Source of the DNA: Hyphococcus flavus
GTDB taxonomy: Bacteria > Pseudomonadota > Alphaproteobacteria > Caulobacterales > Parvularculaceae
Length of the DNA: 64,000 nucleotides
Reading direction: 5' to 3'
Assembly: GCF_028748065.1 (NCBI RefSeq)
Contig: NZ_CP118166.1
Coordinates: 1,131,501-1,195,500, forward strand
A program made the translations under genes and the position numbers. Positions 17,201-27,313 of the stretch are shown here, piece by piece. The notes below the pieces were generated by a model. It made no database searches, was not told where the DNA came from, and saw nothing but the letters and a program-made list of their open reading frames with translations. How positions within the stretch are numbered: position 1 is the stretch's first letter; each line of letters starts with the position of its first letter.

Positions 17201-18490
17201 CTACTTACCGAAATGCGCGTCCAGAAACTCAAGAAAGGCCGGCCAGTCTTCCTTGACGACGCCATGCGTGCCGGGCCGTATCCAGAACGCGAGCGCGGCG
17301 CCCGGTTTCCATTCATCGAGCCGCGCCTGCTCAAGCCCCTTTGCGCCATAAAGATCGTAAACCGGATCAGCGCCGGCGGCGGCCCGAAAGGCGCCGTTGG
17401 GATCTGACCAGACGTCGCGCCGGGCGTTGCCGAGCATCACCGGGCGCGGGGCAATCAACGCCAGCAAGTGATGCTGATCGATCGTCATTTCTTCTTCCCG
17501 CCCGGCAAAGCCCGCGTAACTTTGCGCGAACCAATGCGGATAGCTGTTAGTGATCGATTTGACGCTTTCGCCTTTTTTGCGGCGATTGAGAGATGCGCCG
17601 CCCGTACCAGACTGATGTGAAATCACGCCGTCGATACGGTCATCAAATGCAGCAGCCACAAGTGCGGACTTTCCGTACCGGGAATGCCCCCACGTCACTG
17701 TAGCCGATTGATCAAGCCGCGGATCATCCTCAAGCACGTCAATCATACGCGAATAGAGCCAGGCCCACGCGCCGATGGCGCCCCAACGGGTTTCGTCATC
17801 TTCATACCCTGCGGACAGGCGGCGAAGCTGCTCCAGTCCGCGTTTTTTACTGTCCGGGACAATTTCACTGGGGAATATCGTTGCGATTGCGTAACCTGCA
17901 TCAAGGATTTCCTCCACCGGCGGCGTGCAAATGAAGCGTCCGAAGATATAGGTGCCAATGTTGCCGCCCGTGTCGATTTTTTCAGGCGCGCCAGCAACGG
18001 ACGCGTCAGGAAGCGTGTTCCAGCGCGGACAAAAAGTCTGCATCAATATCACGGGGACCGGTCCATCCGCGTTTATGGGAAGCGCCAGGTTCATGACAAA
18101 ACCTTCGTCGGTATCCGCACCGACTGTTTCGACTTCAACACCATTGAATGTCACCCTGGCCGCAAGACGATACTCCTCAAGAACGCCTTTGCCGTTAAAT
18201 GCGACGGAATTTAAAATTTTGTGGTCCAAAATTTGTGTGGATGACGCGTCCGGCATCACGCCGAACACTTCACGCTGCAGCGCCTCTCTGAACAAGGGCG
18301 CGCGGACCTGTTCCCAGTCGGCGACCTCTCCGACAGCACTTGTTCCCGCAAAAGCGTCAAGCACCTGAGGCCTCGCTGGCGGACCGTCGGGCTCGAGGTC
18401 AGTCCAGGCGAGGGTCAACTTCGCGCAGCTGGAAAGAAGCAAAACGCCGGCAAACGCGGCGGCGGTATTCTTTAATCTCACAAAACGCAT
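17201..18490 (-). CDS. CE15-like esterase lipoprotein (glucuronoyl esterase family)
   Basis: This 429-residue protein begins with a lipoprotein signal peptide (VLLLSSC, lipid Cys at about 22). The alpha/beta hydrolase core has WGHSRYGKSALVAAAFDDR, the CE15 nucleophile elbow with His in place of the fungal Cys as in bacterial members, then HQSGTGGASLNR and a late catalytic His in GTHGVV. CE15 enzymes cut ester bonds between glucuronoyl groups and lignin alcohols. Here it is an orphan without a polysaccharide locus, so the true substrate is uncertain. It is probably attached to the outer membrane. Confidence 0.75.
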   Translation of the reverse strand: MRFVRLKNTAAAFAGVLLLSSCAKLTLAWTDLEPDGPPARPQVLDAFAGTSAVGEVADWEQVRAPLFREALQREVFGVMPDASSTQILDHKILNSVAFNGKGVLEEYRLAARVTFNGVEVETVGADTDEGFVMNLALPINADGPVPVILMQTFCPRWNTLPDASVAGAPEKIDTGGNIGTYIFGRFICTPPVEEILDAGYAIATIFPSEIVPDSKKRGLEQLRRLSAGYEDDETRWGAIGAWAWLYSRMIDVLEDDPRLDQSATVTWGHSRYGKSALVAAAFDDRIDGVISHQSGTGGASLNRRKKGESVKSITNSYPHWFAQSYAGFAGREEEMTIDQHHLLALIAPRPVMLGNARRDVWSDPNGAFRAAAGADPVYDLYGAKGLEQARLDEWKPGAALAFWIRPGTHGVVKEDWPAFLEFLDAHFGK

Positions 18491-18634
18491 CCGCGAAACA
18501 TGGCGAGCGTTCCAAATCTTGCCAAGTCAAAAACCCGTAAGGCGCGCGCTATTTGCGGCGAACTTTCAACACGCCGTCTGTGTGAAGTCACATAGGCTCA
18601 GCGGAGCCGGCCCGAAAAACCAGATATCACTGTT

Positions 18635-18713
18635 GTCATCACCGGGCTTGTCCCGGTGATCCAGAAATCATTCGAAGTAAGGACTGGATTGCCGGAACAA
18701 GTCCGGCAATGAC
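18635..18713. repeat. REP-like paired palindromic element
   Basis: Two hairpins lie in mirror orientation. The first (about 18638-18660) has a 9-bp stem, ATCACCGGG/CCCGGTGAT. The second (about 18689-18709) has an 8-bp stem, TTGCCGGA/TCCGGCAA. The outer ends GTCAT and ATGAC also pair. Such elements are dispersed between genes in many alphaproteobacterial genomes. It lies 3' of trmB and 5' of the CE15 gene. A T run follows on the plus strand. Confidence 0.75.
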
Positions 18714-18758
18714 ACTTTTTTAGTTTCCAGCGCGGCTCTCGCAAACCTGGTTTAGTGA

Positions 18759-19445
18759 TTAAAGCCGCCTGAATTGCAGATAACAGGGCTTGCGTCCCTC
18801 GCGTATGGACTTGGCTTCATATCGGGTCTGCGGCCAGTCATCAGGTCGGATTTTCCAATCGGATGCGCATTCAGCTGTCCATTCAAACCCTTCTGCATTG
18901 CGTGCGTGCATGAGCGTCCAGCGGATATAATCGCGAATATCAGACGCTATGCGAAGCTCCCCGCCCGGCTTGATAAGCCTTGCTGCTTCTTCAAAAAACC
19001 ACGGACTGACCATGCGCCGCTTGTGGTGGCGTTTTTTCGGCCATGGATCGGGATGAAGCACGTAAATCCGTGAAAGAGACGCGCCGGGAAGCGCCTCGAT
19101 CAAAGGCCGCGCGTCACCAAAATGAATACGGACATTCCCAAGCTTCGCATCGTCAACAGCGCTGAGGAGTTTTCCGACGCCATTGACGAACGGTTCCGCG
19201 CCTATAAAGCCTGCCTCTGGGTTGTGCGCCGCCTGCCAGGCAAGATGTTCGCCGCCGCCAAAGCCCACCTCAAGCTGGATTTCCTCCGCCTGCGGAAAAA
19301 GCGCCGAAAGGTCTAATGCGCCCGCTTCCGGATCAGGCATCGCAATGCGCGGCAGCAAACTTTCCATCAGCCGCGCCTGTCGCGGCTTTAACGGCTTGTC
19401 TTGCTGGCGTCCGTAGAGACGGGGAATGTATTTCGTGTCGGTCAT
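18759..19445 (-). CDS. trmB: tRNA (guanine-N7-)-methyltransferase
   Basis: This 228-residue SAM-dependent enzyme makes m7G46 in tRNA. The SAM loop is EVGFGGGEHLAWQA, and the family signature HPDPWPKKRHHKRR is present. It lies near metK, as in many alphaproteobacteria, but a small secreted-protein gene is between them. Confidence 0.96.
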   Translation of the reverse strand: MTDTKYIPRLYGRQQDKPLKPRQARLMESLLPRIAMPDPEAGALDLSALFPQAEEIQLEVGFGGGEHLAWQAAHNPEAGFIGAEPFVNGVGKLLSAVDDAKLGNVRIHFGDARPLIEALPGASLSRIYVLHPDPWPKKRHHKRRMVSPWFFEEAARLIKPGGELRIASDIRDYIRWTLMHARNAEGFEWTAECASDWKIRPDDWPQTRYEAKSIREGRKPCYLQFRRL

Positions 19446-19493
19446 GCGTGTGCGGGCATATCCGACCAGCGCGGCAGGCTCAAGAAGACGTCT

Positions 19494-20000
19494 CTATTCG
19501 GCGGTTTCCACCCTTATGAACGTATTCTGGTTGAACTGCCGCCAGCCATCGTCAGTTTTGACCCAGTCAGTCACTCGCACCTCACCCGATGACAAAAGCT
19601 CATAGCGCGAGCGCCCCTGTTCGCCTGCATCTTCTCTGCCCCAATGCGCGATAAGCGCATTGTCTTCGCGGGTCGCAGCTATTGGGTGCAGAGAGCCTTG
19701 CGTGTCGGCCCAGAAAGCGCGGACCGGATCATCCGGCGATCGTTGATAATAAGCTGTACCTGCGAAAACCGACGCGTTCTGCGTACCCGGCCGCATGTCT
19801 ATCTTGTATTCTAGACGCATGAATTTGCCGTCCAGCGCCTTGCTCCACTGCATGGTGGTCTTTGCAGGTCCGCCGAATGCATCTCCGTCTGAGACCCACA
19901 CGCCTTCTAACTGTTTCAACAAGGAAACCGTATTTTCCTCGGCCGCAGCGCTCAACGCCAATGACCAGAAAGCACAGATTGCAAAAAGAATTCGAAACAT
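19494..20000 (-). CDS. Secreted protein of unknown function
   Basis: This 168-residue protein has a clear Sec signal peptide (FAICAFWSLALSAAAEEN). The mature part begins LKQLEGVWVSDGDAFGG and alternates short strands such as WSKALDGKFMRLEY, resembling DUF1579-like lipocalin-type barrels seen beside hydrolases. No catalytic motif is visible. It lies between metK and trmB in the same direction. Confidence 0.6.
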   Translation of the reverse strand: MFRILFAICAFWSLALSAAAEENTVSLLKQLEGVWVSDGDAFGGPAKTTMQWSKALDGKFMRLEYKIDMRPGTQNASVFAGTAYYQRSPDDPVRAFWADTQGSLHPIAATREDNALIAHWGREDAGEQGRSRYELLSSGEVRVTDWVKTDDGWRQFNQNTFIRVETAE

Positions 20001-20109
20001 GAGAACGCTCCTTAAGCCCGTCTGTACTGATGACGTTTCACCAGTGCGAAATTCGACCGTTCAGACGGATGCAGCGCACTATATCCGATTTTGCAGAAGC
20101 AGGCTGGCT

Positions 20110-21330
20110 TTAAACCGCGTTTTTCAGCGCGTCGACAAGATCGGTTTTCTCCCAGGAAAAGCCGCCGTCAGCGTCAGGGTCGCGCCCGAAATGGCCGTAT
20201 GCCGCCGTGCGCGCATAGATCGGCTTGTTGAGATCGAGCGTACGGCGAATGCCCGAGGGCGAAAGGTCCATAACCTCGCGGATCGCCATTTCCACCGCCT
20301 CTTCCTGCACTTTGCCGGTGTCATGCAGGTCCACATAGACCGACAACGGCGAAGCAACGCCGATCGCATAGGAAAGCTGGATCGTGCAGCGATCGGCAAG
20401 CTCCGCCGCAACAACGTTTTTCGCAAGGTACCGCGCCGCGTAAGCCGCCGAACGGTCAACCTTGGTCGTATCCTTGCCCGAGAACGCGCCGCCGCCATGA
20501 GGCGCCGCGCCGCCATAAGTATCAACGATGATTTTGCGCCCTGTCAGTCCCGCGTCGCCGTCAGGCCCGCCAATAACAAACTTGCCGGTCGGATTGACGT
20601 GCCAGACGCAATCCTCGGCGATGGCGAGCTCAGTAACGGACTGGCGAATATAGGGCTCCACCACCTCGCGCACCTTGGCTGAGTCCCAGCCCGCATCGAG
20701 ATGCTGCGTGGACAGAACAATCGAGGTGATCTCAACAGCTTCGGCATTGCGATAGCGCACCGTTACCTGACTTTTAGCATCGGGCCCCAGCAAGGCGGCG
20801 TCGCCGGCCTTGGCGTGGCGCGCGGAAGCCAGGTCCTGCAGAATCTTGTGGCTGTAATAGATCGGCGCCGGCATCAGGCTTGGGGTTTCACGGCAGGCGT
20901 AGCCGAACATGATGCCCTGGTCCCCCGCCCCTTCGGCGTTGGCGTCAGACGCTTTATCAACGCCTTGGGCGATATCGGCCGACTGACCATGCAGAAGAAC
21001 GTCGATATCCGCCGTCTGCCAGTGAAAACCGTCCTGTTCGTAGCCGATATCCTTGATCGCATCCCGCGCTACGGAAACGAACTTATCCGGGTTTACGCCG
21101 CCCGCCCCGTCCATGAGGTTTTCCGGCGCGCGGACCTCGCCGGCGATGACAACTTTGTTTGTCGTCGTCAGGGTTTCACAGGCCGTGCGCACGTCCCACG
21201 GATTCATTCCCGCGGCTTGAGCTTCCCGATACATAAGATCGACGATCTCGTCGGAAATACGATCACAGACCTTGTCCGGATGACCTTCAGAAACGCTTTC
21301 GCTGGTAAAAAGATAGGACTGACGCGCCAT
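20110..21330 (-). CDS. metK: S-adenosylmethionine synthetase
   Basis: The product is 406 residues from ATG at 21330 ([20 protein letters not shown]). It makes SAM from methionine and ATP. Conserved parts include [25 protein letters not shown] and [19 protein letters not shown], with the substrate loop between. It is part of an lnt-HTH-metK arrangement common in alphaproteobacteria. The gap before it carries a small hairpin, listed separately. Confidence 0.98.
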   Translation of the reverse strand: MARQSYLFTSESVSEGHPDKVCDRISDEIVDLMYREAQAAGMNPWDVRTACETLTTTNKVVIAGEVRAPENLMDGAGGVNPDKFVSVARDAIKDIGYEQDGFHWQTADIDVLLHGQSADIAQGVDKASDANAEGAGDQGIMFGYACRETPSLMPAPIYYSHKILQDLASARHAKAGDAALLGPDAKSQVTVRYRNAEAVEITSIVLSTQHLDAGWDSAKVREVVEPYIRQSVTELAIAEDCVWHVNPTGKFVIGGPDGDAGLTGRKIIVDTYGGAAPHGGGAFSGKDTTKVDRSAAYAARYLAKNVVAAELADRCTIQLSYAIGVASPLSVYVDLHDTGKVQEEAVEMAIREVMDLSPSGIRRTLDLNKPIYARTAAYGHFGRDPDADGGFSWEKTDLVDALKNAV

Positions 21331-21355
21331 GGAACGATTTGACCTCAATGAAAGG

Positions 21356-21375
21356 ATATAAGCAAATGTTTATAT
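21356..21375 (-). promoter_or_regulatory. AT-rich hairpin in the metK leader
   Basis: ATATAA (21375-21370) and TTATAT (21361-21356) form a 6-bp stem with an 8-base loop, about 26 bases before the metK ATG. It does not match a SAM riboswitch class that I can recognise by eye. It may equally be part of a promoter -10 region. Confidence 0.25.
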
Positions 21376-21437
21376 GACCGCCTATAACGAAGCTGTCAGC
21401 GTCTGTCCAACGCCTTTATGAAAAGCGCAGTCACGAT

Positions 21438-21875
21438 CTATGAGGCGTCATCATTTTCCGACTCTGCAATTGATTTGACCAAGTCGAGAACTTTCTTTTT
21501 GACTTCCGGGTCCTTGATGCTTGCAAAGCAGCGGCACAACTGGATGCCTTCAGGCGACTGCACCAGTTGCATGAATGGATCGCCCGCCTCGCCTTCCGCA
21601 AAACCGTAGGTGTAGCCGGGGCCGTCCGCGTAGTCTTCGAAAAAATACTGGATCGGCACCTCAAGCTGATGAGAAAGCTCATATATTTTGCTGGCGCTGA
21701 TCCTGTTGACGCCTTTTTCGTATTTTTGAATTTGCTGAAAAGTCAGCCCCATGGCTTTGCCGAGCGTGTCCTGACTGACGCCCATCACCATGCGCCGCAG
21801 CTTGACCCTCGATCCTACGTGAATGTCCACCGGATGCGGATTGTCTTTTTTTGACGCCGCTTTCTGCTTCGTCAT
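21438..21875 (-). CDS. Xre-type helix-turn-helix regulator
   Basis: The product is 145 residues from ATG at 21875. The Cro/CI-type HTH runs from about residue 22 to 78: VGSRVKLRRMVMGVSQDTLG, FQQIQKYEKGVNRISASKIYEL. A C-terminal helix with acidic tail follows. This protein is the usual gene between lnt and metK in alphaproteobacteria. Its targets are unknown here; the SAM pathway gene beside it is a candidate, by context only. Confidence 0.88.
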   Translation of the reverse strand: MTKQKAASKKDNPHPVDIHVGSRVKLRRMVMGVSQDTLGKAMGLTFQQIQKYEKGVNRISASKIYELSHQLEVPIQYFFEDYADGPGYTYGFAEGEAGDPFMQLVQSPEGIQLCRCFASIKDPEVKKKVLDLVKSIAESENDDAS

Positions 21876-21965
21876 GCTTCCCACACAGCAGAGCCTTTCT
21901 GGCCCTTATTCAGTCCCAAGACCTGTCTTTATAAAGAAACAGGATGATAGCGCAAAGGTTGCATA

Positions 21966-23582
21966 TCAGTCCGCTGAACGCGTTTTACGATCAGCGCCGA
22001 AAACAGCGGCCATAAGTGCGACGCACAAAATCCAGAAAACCCAGTCTCCGGTACGCGAATAAAGGGTTGGCGGCAGCGGCGGCGGCAGCGGTGCATCGAT
22101 TTTTCCAGCCTTGTACAACTTGATGCGGGCAAGGACCCGTCCTTTTCCGTCGATAAGGGCGGAAATCCCCGTATTGGCCGAGCGCGCCATGGGCAGGCCG
22201 GCTTCGATTGAGCGAAGGCGCGCCATGTCGAGATGCTGGCGCGGACCGGATGTGTCGCCGAACCAGGCGTCATTAGTCACTGTAACCAACCAGTCGGGAC
22301 GGTCGCCCTTAGGATAGGAGGCGCCCGGAAAGATCGCCTCATAACAAATCATCGGCGCAAATCGGGTCCCGTGGCGCTCAATCACGCGCGGGCCCGATCC
22401 GAAGGCGAAGCCTGAATCTCCATAGGGCGTGAGCTGCGCGAGACCGATGGCGTTCAACAAATCGTAGAACGGAAGATATTCACCAAACGGCACGAGGTGA
22501 TGCTTGTCATAATGATCTATCACCGCGCGGCCTTGCGGTGTTTGCTCAACGATGGCGATGGAATTGAAGTAGTCCATCTCTTCATCAGCGTTCATTTCAC
22601 GCCGCACAGCGCCAGCAATCAGCAATGACCGGTCCGGAAGTTGCTGCGACAGCATGGCCAGCGCTCTTTGCGCTTCGCTTAACAGAGGCGCGCCGTTTTC
22701 CGGCCAGATGATATAGAGGTTGGCGTCAGGCGGAATGGCGCCAATAGAATGCTCGAGCTGGCGCTCGAAATTGCGCACCCAATAGTCAGAATCGATTTTT
22801 TCCCGTTGCGGAATATTGGGTTGCACAATCCTGACGAGGTTTGTGCCGTCGCCTTGTGGCTCGGGTAAAGTGAGGCGAACAAAACCGGTAACTAAAACCA
22901 GCGCTACGCCAGCGAACATCACTGGGGCGCCGAACCACGGTCGTTTGCTCTGTTGGCCAAGTCCCGCCGAAGGAGCGGCGGCGAGCAAAACTGCAACCAG
23001 ACTTAATCCGTAGGCCCCGTACCAGGCTGCCGTCTGCGCGCCGACCGCCGTTCCCGCCAGCGCCTGTCCAGCTAAATTCCACGGCAAGCCCGTCAGAATA
23101 TGGCCGCGAACATATTCCAGCACTGCCCAAACAACAGCAAAGAGCAGGATTCGTGACCAGCCGGGACGCCAGAAGGCCATGCAAACAAGCGCCGCCAGAG
23201 CCGGAAAAAGCGCCAGAAACGCGGGCATCCCTGTGACGGCGAAGGGCGCCATCCAGGCGAACTGATCGGCCTGGACGAAAAAAGAAAACGCCATCCAGTA
23301 AACGCCAGCCAGGAAATAGCCGAAGCCGAAAAACCAACCAGCGACGAACGCGCTGCGCCGCGGTCGGGGGTGAGTGGCGGCGGCGTCAATGAGTAGGACG
23401 AGCGTCGTGAAACCGAGCGCCAGCAATGGCAAGACATAGACCGGGGCCATGGCGAGGGCCGTGCCGATACCGGCGAGAAAAGCGCAACACCAGCGCCGCC
23501 ACCCGGAAAGACCGCGCACAAAACCGCCGCCGCTTTCCATCCATCGGCCAAAGCGGCCAAGCGGCTTTTCCCAAAAGCTCAT
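21966..23582 (-). CDS. lnt: Apolipoprotein N-acyltransferase
   Basis: This 538-residue inner-membrane enzyme N-acylates the N-terminal Cys of lipoproteins. It has about six N-terminal membrane helices, a periplasmic nitrilase domain and a final helix near 518-535. The Glu-Lys-Cys triad sits in WPENGAPL, DKHHLVPFGEYLPF and MICYEAIFPG. It starts 9 bases after the corC-like gene ends, so the two are in one operon. Confidence 0.97.
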   Translation of the reverse strand: MSFWEKPLGRFGRWMESGGGFVRGLSGWRRWCCAFLAGIGTALAMAPVYVLPLLALGFTTLVLLIDAAATHPRPRRSAFVAGWFFGFGYFLAGVYWMAFSFFVQADQFAWMAPFAVTGMPAFLALFPALAALVCMAFWRPGWSRILLFAVVWAVLEYVRGHILTGLPWNLAGQALAGTAVGAQTAAWYGAYGLSLVAVLLAAAPSAGLGQQSKRPWFGAPVMFAGVALVLVTGFVRLTLPEPQGDGTNLVRIVQPNIPQREKIDSDYWVRNFERQLEHSIGAIPPDANLYIIWPENGAPLLSEAQRALAMLSQQLPDRSLLIAGAVRREMNADEEMDYFNSIAIVEQTPQGRAVIDHYDKHHLVPFGEYLPFYDLLNAIGLAQLTPYGDSGFAFGSGPRVIERHGTRFAPMICYEAIFPGASYPKGDRPDWLVTVTNDAWFGDTSGPRQHLDMARLRSIEAGLPMARSANTGISALIDGKGRVLARIKLYKAGKIDAPLPPPLPPTLYSRTGDWVFWILCVALMAAVFGADRKTRSAD

Positions 23583-23591
23583 GAGCTGAAC

Positions 23592-24491
23592 TTACTCCGC
23601 TGCCTTGCTGGCGCCGTGCTTAGCTGAGGGCCGAAGACGCAACTTGCGCACCTTGCGCGCATCGCCTTCGGTCACTTCAATATCAAAACCGTTCGGCGCG
23701 ATCAGCACTTCACCCCGTTGCGGCACTCGCCCCGCAAGCGAAACCGCGTACCCGCCAATCGTATCGATCTCTTCATCTTCCGTATCAAGATGAAGCCCGG
23801 TTTCCGCTTCAAAGTCAGCAAGCTCAACGCGCGCGTCAACTTCCCACCCGCCGGAAGAATGCGGCGCGATGACCAGCGTTTCGTCGTCATCATGCTCGTC
23901 GTTAATCTCGCCGACAATCTCCTCAACCAGATCCTCGATCGTGACGAGGCCGTCAGTGCCGCCATATTCGTCAATCACCAGCGCCATATGAATGCGCGAG
24001 GCCTGCATGCGTAACAAAAGATCGGTCACGCGCATGGAGGGCGGCACGTAAAGCACGTCCCGGCGCAGGGATTTCAGGATCGGCCCCTCGGTTGGCAGCG
24101 GCTTCGCATCATCGGCAATCAGCCCGATCACGTCCTTGATGTGAACCATGCCCACCGGATCATCGAGATCGCCACGATAAATCGGCAGACGCGAGTGGCC
24201 GGCCTCTGAAAAAATTCGGATCAGCTCCTGCATCGGGGTGTCGATATCGACGGCGGAAATGTCAGCGCGCGGCGCCATGACGTCGAAAACTTTTTTCTCG
24301 TCGAACGCGACGACGCGCTCAATCATTTCCCGGCGCGCCTTGTCCAGCGTCAGCGTTGCATTGTCATCGCCATTTTCAATGGCCGCCGCCAGGTCATCCG
24401 GCCGCGTAGCGGGCTTGCCGATCATGGCGCGCAAGCGCGCCACAAGTGTTTCACGGCTGTTGTCGCCCTCTCCTGTTTCTTCGCTGGTCAT
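23592..24491 (-). CDS. CorC/HlyC-type CBS-domain protein
   Basis: This 299-residue cytoplasmic protein has two CBS repeats (VMAPRADISAVD, then DVLYVPPSMRVTDLL) and a C-terminal CorC_HlyC transporter-associated domain (TIGGYAVSLAGRVPQRGEVL). It has no DUF21 membrane part, so it is the soluble CorC form, linked in other bacteria to Mg/Co efflux or membrane integrity. It lies between ybeY and lnt, as in most proteobacteria. Confidence 0.93.
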   Translation of the reverse strand: MTSEETGEGDNSRETLVARLRAMIGKPATRPDDLAAAIENGDDNATLTLDKARREMIERVVAFDEKKVFDVMAPRADISAVDIDTPMQELIRIFSEAGHSRLPIYRGDLDDPVGMVHIKDVIGLIADDAKPLPTEGPILKSLRRDVLYVPPSMRVTDLLLRMQASRIHMALVIDEYGGTDGLVTIEDLVEEIVGEINDEHDDDETLVIAPHSSGGWEVDARVELADFEAETGLHLDTEDEEIDTIGGYAVSLAGRVPQRGEVLIAPNGFDIEVTEGDARKVRKLRLRPSAKHGASKAAE

Positions 24492-24519
24492 GTCCCCAAT
24501 ATCTACTTCAATTTCTGCG

Positions 24520-24969
24520 TCATGTTTTTTCGGCGTACGGGTCGGCGACGCCCATAAGCGTCAGAATCTCAGCCTCCCGGTTTTCCATCACCGTCGCATC
24601 TGCATCACGCTCATGATCATAGCCGGCAAGATGCAGCATAGCATGAATAATGAGATGGGCCGCGTGGTCGCGCAATGCAATGTTCTTTTCCGCCGCTTCC
24701 GCTAGGCAGGTTTCCCGCGCAACGGCGATATCGCCCAAAAACCCGTCCTCCAGGCCAGAGGGAAACGACAGGACATTCGTTGCCTTGTCCCTATTCCGGA
24801 ACCGTGCGTTCAGGTCAATGATAGTAGCGTCGCTGCATAACAAAAGCGCTGTTTCCCGGGCGACGAGAGGCTCGAACCTGGCGGCGGCATGCTGGCAACT
24901 TTTCGCAAGTCTATCAGCGTCCGGCATTGCTTCGCGCCAGCCTTCATCCTCGAAAATGACCTCAATCAT
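24520..24969 (-). CDS. ybeY: Endoribonuclease YbeY, rRNA maturation factor
   Basis: This 149-residue metalloprotein has the zinc motif HAMLHLAGYDHERD (three His), and TNVLSFPSG earlier. YbeY takes part in 16S rRNA 3' maturation and ribosome quality control. Its ATG overlaps the phoH stop as ATGA. Confidence 0.96.
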   Translation of the reverse strand: MIEVIFEDEGWREAMPDADRLAKSCQHAAARFEPLVARETALLLCSDATIIDLNARFRNRDKATNVLSFPSGLEDGFLGDIAVARETCLAEAAEKNIALRDHAAHLIIHAMLHLAGYDHERDADATVMENREAEILTLMGVADPYAEKT

Positions 24970-25937
24970 GGCCGGACGTTGCGCTCTTCACGTTTGTCAT
25001 AAGCCGCGATGATACGAGAGACCAACGGATGCCGGACCACATCACTCGCCTGAAAACGCACCTCAGCGACGCCATCAACACCGGTCAACACGCCGAGCGC
25101 GTCGGACAGGCCAGACGGTTCCCCTGCGGGCAGGTCTGTCTGTGAAGGATCGCCGGTAATCGCCATATGCGCCCCCTCGCCGAGACGCGTTAGAAACATT
25201 TTCATCTGCGCCGGGGTCGCGTTTTGCGCCTCGTCAAGAATAACCGCAGAACGCGCCAGCGTCCGCCCGCGCATAAAGGCGATCGGCGCGATTTCGATAT
25301 CCCCCGCCGCAATGCGCCGCTCCACATAGTCCGTATGCATCATATCATGGAGCGCATCATAGAGCGGGCGCATGTAGGGGTCGAGCTTTTCACGCATTTC
25401 ACCCGGCAGGAACCCGATACGCTCACCAGCTTCCAGCGCGGGGCGGGAAAGAATGATACGCTCAACCTGGCCCGATAAAAGCATGCCCACTGCATGCGCC
25501 ACGGCGAGATAGGTTTTGCCGGTGCCCGCAGGACCGACGCCGAATGTGAGGTCGTGACTGTCGAGCGCGCGAAAATAAGCCGCCTGGTTGGGCGTGCGCG
25601 CCGAGATCAACCGCTTCGGCGTTTTTACGGAAGGCGTTACAGATTGCACTTTTTCCGGCGCCTCGCTCAACTTCGCTGCAGCACGCACTTCACCGGCGCC
25701 GACATGTTCGCCTTTTTGCAGCCGGACATAAAGCGCCGACAACGCCGCCACCGCCCGCATGCGCGCCGACGCGGCGCCGCTGACCGCGAAACGGTTGCCG
25801 CGCGGATCGATACGAACCCCAAGAGCATCTTCAAGAATGGAAAGGTGGGCGTCATGTTCGCCTGACAACGCCGCGACAAGACGATTGTCGTCAAAGTCGA
25901 TGCGTTCGATTTCGCCCGCGGTTTTTTGTTCGCTCAA
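24966..25937 (-). CDS. PhoH-like ATPase
   Basis: The product is 323 residues. The only conserved start is the TTG at 25937, which overlaps the miaB stop as TTGA; no ATG occurs before the conserved [15 protein letters not shown]. The Walker A motif is [15 protein letters not shown] and the Walker B is [17 protein letters not shown]-like N-terminal region precedes the ATPase. The miaB-phoH-ybeY-corC-lnt order is standard, and the family is linked to RNA metabolism. Confidence 0.95.
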   Translation of the reverse strand: MSEQKTAGEIERIDFDDNRLVAALSGEHDAHLSILEDALGVRIDPRGNRFAVSGAASARMRAVAALSALYVRLQKGEHVGAGEVRAAAKLSEAPEKVQSVTPSVKTPKRLISARTPNQAAYFRALDSHDLTFGVGPAGTGKTYLAVAHAVGMLLSGQVERIILSRPALEAGERIGFLPGEMREKLDPYMRPLYDALHDMMHTDYVERRIAAGDIEIAPIAFMRGRTLARSAVILDEAQNATPAQMKMFLTRLGEGAHMAITGDPSQTDLPAGEPSGLSDALGVLTGVDGVAEVRFQASDVVRHPLVSRIIAAYDKREERNVRP

Positions 25938-27313
25938 GCGGCCGCCTCATTGTCTTTGACCAGCACGCCGGCAAGCGCATTCGGGGTTATCCCCTCGATC
26001 TTCACCGGCGCAATGGAGCCTAGCATGGATTGTGACGCGGAGACATGAACGCTTTGCAAATATGGCGAGCGGCCCACCATCTGCCCTTCGTGCCGGCCCG
26101 TTTTTTCAAAGAGAACCGGCAGCGTTTTGCCGATCTGGGCCTCGTTAAAGGACTGACGCTGACGTTCCAAAAGCGCTTGAAGCCGCGCCAGGCGCTCGTC
26201 TTTTTCCGGTTCCGCCACCTGTTTCGGCATCGCTGCCCCGGGCGTGCCCGGCCGGCGCGAATACTTAAAGGAATACGCCGAGGAATAATCGACCGCCTCA
26301 ACGAGGGCCAAAGTCTCTTCAAAATCGGAGGCCGTTTCGCCAGGAAAACCAACGATAAAGTCGCCCGAGATGGCGATATCCGGCCGTGCTGATCTAATTT
26401 TCTCGATCAGGCCGATATAATGCTCAGCCGTATGACCCCGGTTCATGCTCTTCAGAACTCTGTCGGATCCCGCCTGCACCGGGAGGTGCAGATAAGGCAT
26501 CAACTTTTCTTCTTCGCCAAGAGCCGCAATCAACCCGTCGTCCATGTCGCGCGGATGCGATGTCGTAAACCGGATACGCTCTATCCCGTCGATCTTTGCA
26601 AGGTGCCGGCATAATTCGCCAAGCCCCCAAGCGTCGCCAGCCTCCCCTGCCGGCGGCGGCGAAGCCCATGCATTGACGTTTTGACCAAGTAGCGTGATTT
26701 CGCGAACGCCCTGCGCCGCCAATGCGCGCGCTTCGGCGACAATCGCATCCACATTGCGCGAAACCTCAGCGCCGCGCGTGTAAGGCACCACGCAAAAAGT
26801 ACAGAACTTGTCGCAACCTTCCTGAATGGTGAGAAACGCTGTCGGCCCTTCGGCTTCGCGTTCAGCAAGACGATCGAATTTTTCATCCACCGCAAAATCG
26901 GTTTCGAGAATATCGCCGTCATCGCGCGCGGCCCGCGCCAGCAATTCAGGAAGGCGGTGATAGGCTTGCGGCCCGACAACCATATCCACATAGCCCGCGC
27001 GAGCGGTAATTTCCGGCCCCTCGGCCTGCGCGACACAACCGGCTACCGCGATTTTCATCGCCTCGCCCTGACGCGCCTTGTCTGCTTTGAGTTTTTTTAA
27101 TCGTCCGAGTTCTGAATAGACTTTTTCAGCGGCCTTTTCGCGGATGTGACAGGTATTCAATATCACCAAATCCGCGCCGTCCGGCGCGTCTGCAAGGGAA
27201 TAACCGAGCGGCTTTAACAGCCCCGCCATACGCTCAGAATCGTAGACGTTCATCTGACACCCATAGGTGCGAATGAATAAGGATTTACCTTGTTTTTGCC
27301 GCGTATCGGTCAT
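25934..27313 (-). CDS. miaB: tRNA-2-methylthio-N6-dimethylallyladenosine synthase
   Basis: The product is 459 residues from ATG at 27313; a GTG two codons earlier is possible. It adds a methylthio group to i6A37 of tRNA. The auxiliary cluster Cys are in [17 protein letters not shown] and AVAGCVAQ; the radical-SAM triad is in [18 protein letters not shown]-terminal TRAM domain ends the protein. It is the first gene of the minus-strand block that runs to lnt. Confidence 0.97.
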   Translation of the reverse strand: MTDTRQKQGKSLFIRTYGCQMNVYDSERMAGLLKPLGYSLADAPDGADLVILNTCHIREKAAEKVYSELGRLKKLKADKARQGEAMKIAVAGCVAQAEGPEITARAGYVDMVVGPQAYHRLPELLARAARDDGDILETDFAVDEKFDRLAEREAEGPTAFLTIQEGCDKFCTFCVVPYTRGAEVSRNVDAIVAEARALAAQGVREITLLGQNVNAWASPPPAGEAGDAWGLGELCRHLAKIDGIERIRFTTSHPRDMDDGLIAALGEEEKLMPYLHLPVQAGSDRVLKSMNRGHTAEHYIGLIEKIRSARPDIAISGDFIVGFPGETASDFEETLALVEAVDYSSAYSFKYSRRPGTPGAAMPKQVAEPEKDERLARLQALLERQRQSFNEAQIGKTLPVLFEKTGRHEGQMVGRSPYLQSVHVSASQSMLGSIAPVKIEGITPNALAGVLVKDNEAAA

